A stretch of DNA of 64,000 bases from Alkalimarinus sediminis (GTDB lineage Bacteria > Pseudomonadota > Gammaproteobacteria > Pseudomonadales > Oleiphilaceae): positions 815,001-879,000 of the forward strand of contig NZ_CP101527.1 of assembly GCF_026427595.1 (NCBI RefSeq), read 5' to 3'. Below are positions 29,563 to 40,239 of this stretch, one piece after another. Numbering within the stretch: the first letter of the stretch is position 1; every line of letters starts with the position of its first letter. A program made the position numbers and the translations under genes. The notes under the pieces are model-generated. The model saw only the letters and a program-made list of their open reading frames with translations, was not told the origin of the DNA and did not search any database.

Positions 29563-29590
29563 AAACGCTCGCTATTGCGGGCGTTTTTAT
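29563..29590 (+). terminator. Intrinsic terminator of the thrS-merR block
   Basis: Stem AAACGCTCGC / GCGGGCGTTT (one G-T pair) with loop TATT, followed by a T-rich tail. Confidence 0.88.
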
Positions 29591-29692
29591 TTCTTGTAGT
29601 TTAATAACAGATATCTTTATTTATCTGAATAGTTAGGTTATTATCCTCACCCGCTTAAGGAACACCCCTCTTTGCCTTAAGTAACCTAGTGT

Positions 29693-30524
<832 letters not shown>

Positions 30525-31391
30525 ATGAATGACCAATACATACCACCTAAAGTCTGGACTCATGATACTGAAAACGGTGGTCAATGGGCAAGCTTAAATC
30601 GGCCAGTGTCTGGCGCTACTCATCAGAAATCGTTACCGGTGGGTGAGCATGGATTGCAGTTGTACTCAATGGGTACGCCTAATGGCCAGAAAGTGACTAT
30701 TATGCTTGAAGAGTTGTTAGCGCTAGGAAAAGAGGCTGAATATGATGCCCATATGATTAGCATTATCGAAGGGGATCAGTTTTCTTCCGGTTTTGTGGAT
30801 ATAAATCCAAACTCTAAAATTCCCGCTTTGGTTGATCGTCTAAGTGATGATTCTGTACCTATTTTTGAGTCCGCCTCAATTCTTGTGTATCTTGCTGAAA
30901 AGTTTGCTGTAATGCTACCTGAGCAGGGCGGTGAACGTACTAAAGTATTTAATTGGTTATTCTGGTTACACGGTTCTGCGCCTTATTTAGGGGGTGGTTT
31001 TGGGCATTTTTACGCGTATGCCCCAGAGAAGTTCGAATACCCCATTAATCGTTTTACAATGGAGACTAAACGTCAATTAGATGTTTTAGACAAGCAATTG
31101 GCAAAAACTAAGTTTTTAGCAGGCAAAGACTACACCATTGCGGATGTGGCGACATGGCCATGGTATGGCAATTTGGTACTGGGGAATCTCTATGATGCAA
31201 AAGAGTTTCTTCAAGTAGAAAATTACACTCATGTTTTACGTTGGGCCAATGAAATACTGGCACGACCTGCCGTTCAGCGAGGTTGTATTGTCAATCGAAG
31301 CTGGGGGGAGCCTTGGGAGCAGCTAGAAAATAGACATAGCGCAGAGGATATTGATAAGGTCCTCGCGCTAAAACCAGGTCGTAATTTATAG
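30525..31391 (+). CDS. yghU: YghU-type glutathione S-transferase (disulfide-bond oxidoreductase)
   Basis: The 288 residues equal the length of E. coli YghU. The family has a thioredoxin-like N-terminal domain preceded by an extension of about 40 residues, and an all-helical C-terminal domain. The active-site region SMGTPNGQKVTIMLEELL (about 51-68) carries the Thr and Asn that contact glutathione in the nu class. FESASILVYLAEKF follows as the second glutathione-contact segment. These enzymes reduce disulfides with two bound glutathiones rather than conjugate. AGGAACG before the ATG is the likely ribosome binding site. Confidence 0.93.
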   Translation: MNDQYIPPKVWTHDTENGGQWASLNRPVSGATHQKSLPVGEHGLQLYSMGTPNGQKVTIMLEELLALGKEAEYDAHMISIIEGDQFSSGFVDINPNSKIPALVDRLSDDSVPIFESASILVYLAEKFAVMLPEQGGERTKVFNWLFWLHGSAPYLGGGFGHFYAYAPEKFEYPINRFTMETKRQLDVLDKQLAKTKFLAGKDYTIADVATWPWYGNLVLGNLYDAKEFLQVENYTHVLRWANEILARPAVQRGCIVNRSWGEPWEQLENRHSAEDIDKVLALKPGRNL

Positions 31392-31441
31392 CAAGTCTTA
31401 ACCGAAAGGCTTGTAAATTTATCAAGTGAGAAAATTCTTTT

Positions 31442-33241
31442 ATGATGCAGGAAGCATATAAATGTTTAGAAACGGTATTTGGATATACCGAATTCCGTTC
31501 ACCTCAGGATGAGGTTGTAGAATCATTACTAGCTGGGCGTGATGCGTTCGTTTTAATGCCTACCGGTGGGGGCAAATCTATTTGCTATCAGTTACCCGCG
31601 CTGATCCGACCGGGTGTGGGTATTGTTATATCCCCGCTAATAGCTCTTATGCAAGATCAGGTATCTGCTCTTTGTGAACTCGGCGTCCGCGCGGCTTGTA
31701 TGAACTCATCTATGCCGCCGGGCCATAATGCAGAGATTGAGAATATGGTCAGAAGGGGCGCGCTAGATCTTGTTTATATTGCCCCGGAACGTCTTACACT
31801 ACCTGCAACGCTAGATTGGCTGAGTAGCGTTAGCATATCTCTGTTTGCGATTGATGAAGCTCACTGTGTTGCGCAGTGGGGGCACGATTTTCGTTCTGAA
31901 TATCTTCAGCTGAGTATCCTTCATGAGCGTTTTCCGACTATTCCCAGAGTAGCGCTGACTGCGACAGCAGATGCCAAAACTCAAGAAGAGATTATCGCTC
32001 GTCTCGGTTTGGAGCGAGCCTCAGTCTATATTTCAGGATTTGACCGACCCAATATTCAATATCGAATTACGCAAAAGCTAAAAGCAAAAAATCAATTACT
32101 GGCGTTTATTCAACAAGAGCACCCCAATGATGCCGGGGTGGTTTACTGTATGTCTCGAAATAAGGTCGATAGCACCGCTCGATGGTTGCACGAACAGGGA
32201 GTTAATGCGCTGCCTTACCATGCGGGGCTCAGCAAAGAAGAGAGGCAGCAAAACCAAGAGCGTTTCCTAAGAGAGGATGGCATTGTAATAGTGGCCACAA
32301 TTGCTTTTGGTATGGGGATTGATAAGCCAGATGTTAGGTTTGTCGCACACTTGGACTTACCTAAAAGTATCGAGGCATACTATCAAGAAACCGGGCGGGC
32401 AGGGCGAGATGGCCTGCCTTCCACCGCTTGGATGGTCTATGGCTTAGAAGATGTGATCAAACTCAAGCAGATGATGGCAGGCTCTGAGGCAAGTGAGCAG
32501 TTTAAACAAATAGAGCAGCGCAAGTTAGATGCAATGTTGGGGCTGGCCGAGATTACTAGCTGCCGCAGACAAACGTTACTGAACTACTTTGGTGAGGTGT
32601 TGAAAGAGCCTTGTGGAAACTGCGACAACTGCCTAACACCCTCCCAGACTTGGGATGGCACTGATGCGGCCAGAAAGGCTCTAAGCTGTGTATACCGAAC
32701 GGGCCAACGTTTTGGTGCCGTGCATATTATTAATGTCCTACGAGGTAAAATGACAGACAAAGTTTCACAGTTTAATCATCATCAAACCTCTACGTTTGGT
32801 ATTGGTGAAGACCTAAGTGATAGTCAATGGCGCTCTGTTTTTCGTCAATTAGTCGCCAGAGGTTATTTGAGTGTGAACTTTGATCATGGGCAACTGTTTC
32901 TAAATGATAGGTGCAGAAGGCTTCTGAGAGGAAGCGAAACCCTTGAACTGAGGTTAGATGTCGCTGTAAAAGCAGAAAAAAACCGCACCAAGCGAGAGCG
33001 AAACCTGCCGGTTGGAGAAGAAAATTTAGTGTTATGGGAAGCATTACGAGCTTGCCGTAAAACCCTAGCAGAAGAGCAGGGTGTTCCTCCTTATGTTATT
33101 TTTCATGATGCCACGTTAAAAGCGATGATGGATGAAAAACCTGCCACTTTGCAGGCACTTGCTACAATCAGCGGTGTAGGGCAGAAAAAACTGGATAAAT
33201 ATGGCGCCACTTTTCTTGAAGCGGCTCGCCAGCACTATTAG
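31442..33241 (+). CDS. recQ: ATP-dependent DNA helicase RecQ
   Basis: RecQ unwinds DNA 3' to 5' in recombinational repair. The 599 residues (609 in E. coli) contain Walker A (PTGGGKS, Lys 45), the DEAH box ([16 protein letters not shown], near 138), motif V/VI ([14 protein letters not shown] ... ETGRAGRDG), the zinc-binding cysteines (SCRRQ ... CGNCDNC), the winged-helix region and an HRDC domain at the end. The first of two adjacent ATG codons is at 31442. It stands 30 bases before rmuC. Confidence 0.97.
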   Translation: MMQEAYKCLETVFGYTEFRSPQDEVVESLLAGRDAFVLMPTGGGKSICYQLPALIRPGVGIVISPLIALMQDQVSALCELGVRAACMNSSMPPGHNAEIENMVRRGALDLVYIAPERLTLPATLDWLSSVSISLFAIDEAHCVAQWGHDFRSEYLQLSILHERFPTIPRVALTATADAKTQEEIIARLGLERASVYISGFDRPNIQYRITQKLKAKNQLLAFIQQEHPNDAGVVYCMSRNKVDSTARWLHEQGVNALPYHAGLSKEERQQNQERFLREDGIVIVATIAFGMGIDKPDVRFVAHLDLPKSIEAYYQETGRAGRDGLPSTAWMVYGLEDVIKLKQMMAGSEASEQFKQIEQRKLDAMLGLAEITSCRRQTLLNYFGEVLKEPCGNCDNCLTPSQTWDGTDAARKALSCVYRTGQRFGAVHIINVLRGKMTDKVSQFNHHQTSTFGIGEDLSDSQWRSVFRQLVARGYLSVNFDHGQLFLNDRCRRLLRGSETLELRLDVAVKAEKNRTKRERNLPVGEENLVLWEALRACRKTLAEEQGVPPYVIFHDATLKAMMDEKPATLQALATISGVGQKKLDKYGATFLEAARQHY

Positions 33242-33270
33242 CGATTCACCACTGATTTAGGGGTTGTTGT

Positions 33271-34581
33271 ATGGATGGGTATTTATTAGCTGGCGGCGTG
33301 TTTTCTGGTGTATTGCTATTGTCTATTGGTATTTTAATAGGTCGCGTTGTTGCTCGAGCAGAGATGAAGGTTTTGGTGGCGGAACTGCAAGGACAAGTGA
33401 GCTTAAAGGAGCAACAACTGACCCAAGCTGAACTAATGTATGAGGAGCTAAATGAAAAAGAGCGGCAGTACTGGCAAGAGAAGTTGGCGTTATTAGATGA
33501 GAATAAAAATCAGCTTAAACAAGAGTTTGAGAACCTAGCCAATCAGATCTTTCAGGATAAACAAAAACACTTCTCAGAACAAAGTAAGCAAGGACTTGAT
33601 GCGCTTCTCAACCCACTTAAAGATCAGCTCACAGGCTTCCGCCAAAAAATTGATGATGTATATGTTAATGAAGCAAAAGAGCGAGCATCACTAAAGGCTC
33701 AGATAGATGTACTTTATAAGCTTAATCAACGTATAACAGATGAGGCCTCTAATCTTACCAAGGCCCTTAAAGGTGATAAAAAGCTTCAAGGAACGTGGGG
33801 AGAAATACAGGTAGAGATGATACTTGAGCAATCTGGGCTTAAAAAGGGGCGAGAGTTTGAAAGAGAACCCAACTTTAAGAGTGATGATGCTAGGAATATG
33901 CGGCCTGATTTTATTATTCACCTGCCAGAAGGCAAGCATATTATTGTTGATAGCAAAGTGTCGCTAATTGATTATGCCCGCTACGTAGAAGCAGAGACCG
34001 AAGCAGAAAAAGAGCTGCATATGAAGGCCTATGTTCAATGTATTCGTGCCCACATTAAAGGGCTGAGTGGTAAGGGGTATCCGAAGTTAAAAGGTCTAAA
34101 CTCCCCCGATTTTGTGTTTATGTTTTTACCTGTAGAACCAGCATTTATTACGGCTTTTGAGTACGACTCCGCTCTATTTAATGACGCCTTTGAGAGTCGG
34201 ATTGTTGTAGTGACACCCACAACGTTGTTGGCAACACTTCGCACAGTCGCCAATCTTTGGTCAATAGAAAAACAAAATCAAAGTGCACGAGTGTTGGCAG
34301 ATCAAGCTGCCAAGGTGTATGACAAATTAAGAGTTTTTGTTGAAAAAATGGATCGACTAGGGGGGCAACTCAATACGGTTAACGGTACTTATCGAGATGC
34401 ATGGGATTCCCTACGTGAAGGGCGAGGTAATTTAGTGAGTCAAGCACAGAAGTTTCTTGATCTAGGGGTGCGCGTGAAAAAAGAGTTGCCCTCTGCAATA
34501 GTTGAAAGTAGTGACCTAGAGATTACCACAGAGTCAAATAACGAAAAATATAAAGAAAATGAGGCTGAAATAGATACATAA
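33271..34581 (+). CDS. rmuC: DNA recombination protein RmuC
   Basis: RmuC limits inversions between repeats and has a nuclease-like domain. The 436-residue protein has an N-terminal membrane helix (residues 5-25), a coiled coil (about 30-95) and the RmuC domain. The latter shows GTWGEIQVEMILEQSGL, MRPDFIIHLPEGKHIIVDSKVSL (D-x-K of the restriction-endonuclease-like fold) and FMFLPVEPAF. AGGGG lies before the ATG. It follows recQ closely, so the pair may be one repair unit. Confidence 0.95.
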   Translation: MDGYLLAGGVFSGVLLLSIGILIGRVVARAEMKVLVAELQGQVSLKEQQLTQAELMYEELNEKERQYWQEKLALLDENKNQLKQEFENLANQIFQDKQKHFSEQSKQGLDALLNPLKDQLTGFRQKIDDVYVNEAKERASLKAQIDVLYKLNQRITDEASNLTKALKGDKKLQGTWGEIQVEMILEQSGLKKGREFEREPNFKSDDARNMRPDFIIHLPEGKHIIVDSKVSLIDYARYVEAETEAEKELHMKAYVQCIRAHIKGLSGKGYPKLKGLNSPDFVFMFLPVEPAFITAFEYDSALFNDAFESRIVVVTPTTLLATLRTVANLWSIEKQNQSARVLADQAAKVYDKLRVFVEKMDRLGGQLNTVNGTYRDAWDSLREGRGNLVSQAQKFLDLGVRVKKELPSAIVESSDLEITTESNNEKYKENEAEIDT

Positions 34582-34726
34582 GCTAATCATGACTGCGCTG
34601 TCAGAGAGTTTGGTCTATTCTCTTTATATTAGAGATATTTAACATATAATAAGGTCTCTAACTAAGTATAATTGCAGGTTGAGTAGAGCATGTTAGGCTC
34701 AAAGCGTACTAGATAAATAAGGCATT

Positions 34727-37700
34727 ATGCAAAATACCCCTCCTACATCTGAAAGCCAGCGTAAGCAAGATATCAGTGAGAAACTGTTATTGAGCTATCG
34801 TAAGCTTATTCTGGAAAGTTTGCCGCTTACCATTGAACGGGCGATAAAGGACGCTGAAGTTAAGCTGATGCTGTCGGTTAATGAATCGATGGACGGGATG
34901 TTACGCTCTGATTTCTCTATGAGTCTGCAAATGTTGGAAACAAGAAGTCATTGGTTATCTGACAAAGTATCAAAAGATGTAGTAGCGGCTCTTGCCAATA
35001 TATCCGGCCAACCAGACGCAAATGATGTGTCAAACCATAAAAATATTGGGAAAAAACTCTCAGTTGTTGAAAAGGGCGACTTCGAAGATTGGTTGGCTAT
35101 GAACTCGGCGATTAGACTGATTCAAGAAGACCTGGGATATGAACTTAATCGTTTATGCTTTGTATTTGAGACTATCTCAAACAGCTCTGTGAGTGTGACT
35201 GATTGCCCGGTTGGTCCGGCCAGAATCATTAGCGCCTTTCAACAAGGTTGCAGTTTAATGGAGATCCCTTCTTCTTCATACCCTATCATATACAAGGTAT
35301 TGGGTAACGTACTCAAAGCAGAGTTGAAAGACATGTATGGGGTCTTACTATCAGCAGCTGCGAGATACGGTATCAGTGGCACTTCACAGACTGACACAAA
35401 TTCATCCGGATCAACTTCACGAGACTCATTAAATCGGCATACGCGAGCCGGTAGCAGTTCTCATCAGCAACAAAATACTGCTCAGCAAGACCTAAATCAA
35501 GCGACTCACTCAGAGTCTAATCTTACTGATAACGCACCATTACTGACAGATGAAGAGTTGTTTGGCTCCTCTTTGAATACTGCTGGCGAGGCAGACTTTG
35601 GTAGTGCTGAACAGGGCCGTGTGGCAAATCCGCGAGCTCAGGGGGATACATACTCAACCCTTCAGGCGCTAATAAACCTTAAAGCATCTGTCTCTGGTGG
35701 TGGTGCTGTTACACTGCCGATTGATAGCAGCCGTGTTGCAAATCCAGAAACCAAGACATCCTATTATCTTCCAGATGATATTGTTGAAGCGGTTAACCAG
35801 TTGCAATCTATTCAGCTTGAAGAACTATCTGCTGAAAGCACTAATGACCAGTCGGCTGCAGTTGAAGATGGAAGCACTAACGAAAAAAGCAATAATGTAA
35901 TAGACCTACCATTAAAAGATATTGTTAAGAAGCGGCTGAGCGAGAATGGTAAAGTAGGCGCTCAGATAGGCGCGAAAGATAATGAGTTGATAGATATAAC
36001 CGATCGTCTTTTTGATACACTATTAGAACAAGTAGGGGTGAGTAATGTTCTAAAAAAATGGTTAAAAAGGCTTAAGTTATCGGTTCTGAAGGTCGTCTTG
36101 CTAGACGATTCGTTTTTTTCTGATCACAACCATCCTGCTAGGCAGGTGATAAATCAACTGGCTCGATTAGCAGGTACCAAGCGCACACCAAATAGAAGCG
36201 TAGAACGCTCGCTTGAGTATTTTACCGGTCGAATTATCAATGAATATACCGGCGATCTGGCGCTGTTTGAAGAGCTGTTGATAGAGATTAATCATTTAGT
36301 CTCACGACAAGAAGAAGCCTTTAAACGAAACGCTGAGCGGGTTGCCCGTGCATATGAGGGCCAGCAGCGTTTAATTGAAGCAAGAGAGAAAGTCGTCGCT
36401 CATATTGACCAACGTATACGTGGTAAAAAAATTCCTAAGGTTGTGCTCTCTCTGCTAGATGAGGGCGGGTGGCGACAGCTTATGTTGGTCACGTTGCTGA
36501 GAGAAGGGGCTGACAGCGATCGATTTAAAGAAACATTATCTGTTCTCGACCAACTGCTAGCATGGTTGGGTGAAGCGCCTGAAGGTTCCTCTTCGGTTGC
36601 TGATGGTCTTGAAAAAGATCTGGAGGCTCCCACATTTTTGACAATGATTGATCGTGAGTTAAGAGCTACTGGACAGACTACTCACAGTCGGATTATTGCA
36701 AAACTAAAGGAGTATTTGGTAGAGGGTAAAAAAGCGCGATTATACCCCGCAGAGCCATACACTTGGGTGGTAGAGACTGACCAGGAATATAGTGCAGCAG
36801 CCAGCCCTGTGGAACAGGGTGATGAGAGTATAAGTGGCAATAGCCGTTGGCATAAACGCGCCAGAATGATGGTGATCGGTGATTGGGTTGAGATTATTGA
36901 TGATGATAATGTCGCGCAGCGTATGAGATTAGCCTGGTCTGGCAGTAAGTCTTTTCGGTTTGTGTTTGTTGATAGTCAGGGGATGAAGGATATTGATATA
37001 TCTCTTGATGAGTTGGCAGAGCGAATGAATAACGGCAAAGCGACTCTTCTCGACAAGGAGGAAGTGCCGGTTATCGATCAAGGTCTGCATCAAATGGTGC
37101 AGTCGGTTTATGAAGATCTATCTACACAAGCCAGTTGTGACCCGTTAACTGGGTTGTTAAACCGCCAATCGTTCGAAAGAAATTTAGATCGCATAGTGGC
37201 TGACGCTATTGCTAATCAAACCCCTTATGTTGTCTGCTTCTTAGATATAGACCAGTTTAAAGTGGTCAATAACTCATATGGGCACATAGCGGGAGATCAA
37301 CTGCTTAAACATGTCGCGGCAGTGGTTCGTAAATCAGCAGGAACTACGGTGACTTGTGGTCGTGTGGGCGGTAATGAATTTGGCATCATTTTCGACCGTT
37401 GTGCAATCAAAGAAGGTAAGGTGCTGTGCGATAATATTCGAGAGAATGTCGCTGAAAGCCGGTTTTTATGGCAAGACAACTCTTTGGCTGTGACCGTGAG
37501 CGCTGGTTTAACAGAGGTAGATCCCGCTTGCGACAATATTGATACAGTAATGAAAAAGGCCAGTGTGGCTTGTAATCTGTCTAAAGAGCATGGTCGCAAT
37601 CGAATTACTGTTTATACACCTCAAGATAGAGATCAAGTGCATCATGATGAGATGATGACGTGGATCCAGCGAATCGATCACTCCCTTGAAGAGCTTTTAA

Positions 37701-38416
37701 TGTTGAGATGCCAAGAAATACGGCCTGTTGCCAAAGCTCTTGGTAAACCTTCTCACTATGAAATTCTCTTGGGTGTATATGATGAAGATAAAAACCTATT
37801 GCCCCCTGTAGCGTTGATAGAAGCGGCCGAGCATTTTGGTCGAATGTCTAAAATAGACAAGTGGGTAATTCATAATACCCTGCGGTGGATGGAGAATAAC
37901 GCGGCTGTCGTAGAAATGGTTGACGGCTTCTCAATTAACTTGTCGGGCACATCGATCAATGAAGAGCATTTCTTGGACTTCGTTCTTGGTGAGCTATCGG
38001 CTACTTCTGTTCCAAGGCATAAAATTTGTTTCGAAATCACAGAGACGGCAGCCATAACCAATCTGTCAGATGCTACTGATTTTATAAAAGTGCTTAGAAA
38101 AACAGGCTGTAAATTCTCACTCGATGACTTCGGAACAGGGCTGTCGTCTTACGCATATATTCAGAGGCTACCGGTTGATTACATTAAAATAGACGGTGTG
38201 TTTATTAGAAATATCGTCAATAACCAGAAAGACCAAGCCTTAGTGAAATCGATAAATGAGCTGGCACACTTTATGGGGATGGAGACCATCGCAGAGTTTG
38301 TTGAGAACGAAGAAATACTCTCTGTATTAAAACTCATTGGTGTTGATCATGCTCAGGGTTATGGCGTCAGCAGGCCTGTAGCGCTTGAAGAGGCTTTTGT
38401 TATACCGACAGCATAA
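34727..38416 (+). CDS. DUF1631 protein fused to GGDEF and EAL domains
   Basis: This 1229-residue protein has three parts. Residues 1-790 match DUF1631, with a low-complexity linker (about 225-300) and a C-terminal part that resembles a PilZ-like barrel (ARMMVIGDWVEIID). A GGDEF domain follows with the signature changed to GGNEF (881-885). The EAL domain has its catalytic Glu 1012 (EILL), the Asn in NLSGTS, EITETA, the DD pair 1133-1134 in LDDFGTG, and QGYGVSRP, so all phosphodiesterase ligands look intact. I infer a c-di-GMP phosphodiesterase whose GGDEF part is inactive and perhaps senses GTP. There is no transmembrane segment. Confidence 0.9.
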   Translation: MQNTPPTSESQRKQDISEKLLLSYRKLILESLPLTIERAIKDAEVKLMLSVNESMDGMLRSDFSMSLQMLETRSHWLSDKVSKDVVAALANISGQPDANDVSNHKNIGKKLSVVEKGDFEDWLAMNSAIRLIQEDLGYELNRLCFVFETISNSSVSVTDCPVGPARIISAFQQGCSLMEIPSSSYPIIYKVLGNVLKAELKDMYGVLLSAAARYGISGTSQTDTNSSGSTSRDSLNRHTRAGSSSHQQQNTAQQDLNQATHSESNLTDNAPLLTDEELFGSSLNTAGEADFGSAEQGRVANPRAQGDTYSTLQALINLKASVSGGGAVTLPIDSSRVANPETKTSYYLPDDIVEAVNQLQSIQLEELSAESTNDQSAAVEDGSTNEKSNNVIDLPLKDIVKKRLSENGKVGAQIGAKDNELIDITDRLFDTLLEQVGVSNVLKKWLKRLKLSVLKVVLLDDSFFSDHNHPARQVINQLARLAGTKRTPNRSVERSLEYFTGRIINEYTGDLALFEELLIEINHLVSRQEEAFKRNAERVARAYEGQQRLIEAREKVVAHIDQRIRGKKIPKVVLSLLDEGGWRQLMLVTLLREGADSDRFKETLSVLDQLLAWLGEAPEGSSSVADGLEKDLEAPTFLTMIDRELRATGQTTHSRIIAKLKEYLVEGKKARLYPAEPYTWVVETDQEYSAAASPVEQGDESISGNSRWHKRARMMVIGDWVEIIDDDNVAQRMRLAWSGSKSFRFVFVDSQGMKDIDISLDELAERMNNGKATLLDKEEVPVIDQGLHQMVQSVYEDLSTQASCDPLTGLLNRQSFERNLDRIVADAIANQTPYVVCFLDIDQFKVVNNSYGHIAGDQLLKHVAAVVRKSAGTTVTCGRVGGNEFGIIFDRCAIKEGKVLCDNIRENVAESRFLWQDNSLAVTVSAGLTEVDPACDNIDTVMKKASVACNLSKEHGRNRITVYTPQDRDQVHHDEMMTWIQRIDHSLEELLMLRCQEIRPVAKALGKPSHYEILLGVYDEDKNLLPPVALIEAAEHFGRMSKIDKWVIHNTLRWMENNAAVVEMVDGFSINLSGTSINEEHFLDFVLGELSATSVPRHKICFEITETAAITNLSDATDFIKVLRKTGCKFSLDDFGTGLSSYAYIQRLPVDYIKIDGVFIRNIVNNQKDQALVKSINELAHFMGMETIAEFVENEEILSVLKLIGVDHAQGYGVSRPVALEEAFVIPTA

Positions 38417-38446
38417 GTGCTGAGAATACGTAAGTGCTGAGAATAC
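38414..38446. repeat. 16-bp tandem repeat over the stop codon
   Basis: TAAGTGCTGAGAATAC begins at 38414 (its TAA is the stop of the preceding gene) and again at 38431, separated by a single base. The duplication leaves the protein end unchanged. Confidence 0.9.
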
Positions 38447-38658
38447 ATAATTGGCATATTTGTACGGGTAATAATGTCGCCTCTCCTAATGATCACCTTT
38501 TAAAATGACTTGTGTGTCACAAATATAATCACCTAGGCCTTATATAATTATTGATACAGTTTGTAACATTACTTATCCCGTTTGGTTATGAGCTGTCATT
38601 GAAGGTTAACTGTAGATTTTAATACAATAATAAGTTGTTCGAGTGGCATAGGTTGTTC

Positions 38659-39048
38659 ATGTTTATTTTAATTCATTCCCTAGAAATACTGCTTGTTGTA
38701 TCGATAGCTTCATTAGGTTATCGAGTCTTTAAAGCGTATCAGGCTGAATATCAAAACTTGGCAGTAAGCGAGAGTGACGTCATGGCTGTCGCTGTGGTTG
38801 CAGACTCTAGCGATACAAAGCTTGATGGCAATGCGATAGTTGAAGCCTATATAGATGATTTTTTTGTGGCATCGTCCGATGAGATGCATAACCCCTTGCA
38901 TGCGTTTAAGGTGGCTGAGCAGTCAGACCGAAACCCCATTATGACGGCAGATGCAGAGCAGTTAAATACCGAAAACACTGATCGCTCGATTTCAAACAAG
39001 GTTATGAGGGCTATGATGGCTGAAGCCGATTTAGCCTGTGCATCTTAA
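38659..39048 (+). CDS. Small single-pass membrane protein of unknown function
   Basis: From ATG 38659 the frame gives 129 residues. The first 25 form one hydrophobic segment (FILIHSLEILLVVSIASLGY) and the rest is soluble, acidic and without motifs I know. A TTG eight codons upstream is an alternative start; neither has a good ribosome binding site. The gene stands alone between the c-di-GMP protein and the next envelope protein, with more than 200 bases on each side. Confidence 0.55.
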   Translation: MFILIHSLEILLVVSIASLGYRVFKAYQAEYQNLAVSESDVMAVAVVADSSDTKLDGNAIVEAYIDDFFVASSDEMHNPLHAFKVAEQSDRNPIMTADAEQLNTENTDRSISNKVMRAMMAEADLACAS

Positions 39049-39273
39049 TTTTTCTATCTAGTAAACGTGAGATTCAGAGAGATCTCGATACCTACTGTTA
39101 CAAAAGCAGATAACGGATAGTTTCATTTCTAACCTCTCTCATCTATTCTTCTTAGTAGTGGATTCATTTACTAACTCGGTTTAATCTTCTTGCAGGTTGG
39201 ACGTTATGGTAACTGGATGCTAGGTTTCCAATCATTATTACAACACTATTACGGGTTAAGCAGATAGCGGTAT

Positions 39274-40104
39274 ATGATGCGTTTACTAAATAGAAATTGG
39301 TTGTTGGCTTTTTTTATTCTTATTCCTGCTCTTTCATTGGCTACCGGCTTGCCGCCAGAGCACGAGGCAAAGCGCCTTTTATTAGCTGTGCAGCACTCCA
39401 TAGATAGCCAGCAATGGGTTAAAGCAGAGCAGCAGCTTAAAGCCATTACAGCGCTTGAGGTGCCTTTGCCAGAGAAGTTTCATTACATGCACGGTCAGGT
39501 GTTATTTCATCAAGCAGAGTATGAACTCGCTCAGAAATCCTTAGAAATTTATGTATTGCAAGCAGGAGAAGAAGGGGAGTTCTATATTCAGGCTCTTGAG
39601 ATGATTACAGCAGCCGATGAGAAGAAGCGTGAAGTAGTTGTCGAAAAGCCAGTAAAGAAGTCTGACTTAACCCTGGAAAAAAGTAAGGATGCTTATCTGG
39701 ATGGTCTCAAGGCACTCTATTTGACCGATTCCGCCATTGATGCTTTGGTGTTGCGTATCAATAGCATTCTTTCGACTCATCCATACCAGGGTGTCAGAGT
39801 TATTCAGAAGGATGCAAATAAAGGCGCCAAATACCGTATTAGTGTGGTAGGTAAGCAACTTCAGGTGCAAGAGAAGAAGTATGCTCGAGATGGTTCACCG
39901 ACTCTATTAGTCAGCAAAATGGATATGTTTGGTGTAGATCCATTTGTTAAATTTGGTTGTGACTATGAGCGCTATATATGCTGGTTATATCATCCTGTTA
40001 ATCAGTTTGATCGGTGGATATTAATTGACCGCGATAAAAGTGCGGCAAAAGAGTTAAGTGAGGCTATGGCAAGGTTAATAAGGTTGCTACAAGGGGTGAA
40101 GTGA
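39274..40104 (+). CDS. Exported protein of unknown function with a TPR-like region
   Basis: The 276-residue product begins with a signal peptide (MMRLLNRNW, hydrophobic core, cleavage near LATG at about 24). Residues 26-115 look like paired helices of tetratricopeptide type (KRLLLAVQHSIDSQQWVKAE, then YELAQKSLEIY). The C-terminal half has a mixed fold ending in a helix and contains GCDYERYICWLYH with two cysteines that could form a disulfide in the periplasm. I do not recognise a named family. It precedes nirQ by 135 bases, on the same strand, but nothing ties it to denitrification. Confidence 0.7.
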   Translation: MMRLLNRNWLLAFFILIPALSLATGLPPEHEAKRLLLAVQHSIDSQQWVKAEQQLKAITALEVPLPEKFHYMHGQVLFHQAEYELAQKSLEIYVLQAGEEGEFYIQALEMITAADEKKREVVVEKPVKKSDLTLEKSKDAYLDGLKALYLTDSAIDALVLRINSILSTHPYQGVRVIQKDANKGAKYRISVVGKQLQVQEKKYARDGSPTLLVSKMDMFGVDPFVKFGCDYERYICWLYHPVNQFDRWILIDRDKSAAKELSEAMARLIRLLQGVK

Positions 40105-40121
40105 ACAGCCGATGGCTTAGT

Positions 40122-40135
40122 CTGACCTCGGTCAA
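40122..40135 (+). promoter_or_regulatory. Weak FNR/DNR-like site upstream of nirQ
   Basis: CTGAC-CTCG-GTCAA matches the TTGAT-N4-ATCAA consensus at seven of ten informative positions and lies 105 bases before the nirQ ATG. A nearby TTGATCGATTCAA (from 40144) has good half-sites but the wrong spacing. The assignment rests mostly on the expectation that nirQ is under DNR control. Confidence 0.3.
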
Positions 40136-40239
40136 GGGGATTTTGATCGATTCAAGGTAAGGTTAGCCAACTCTTAGGGTTCTGCAGGTATTGCTACCGA
40201 GAACCTGCTTTTAGAACAATATATTCACGGGCCCGTTAT

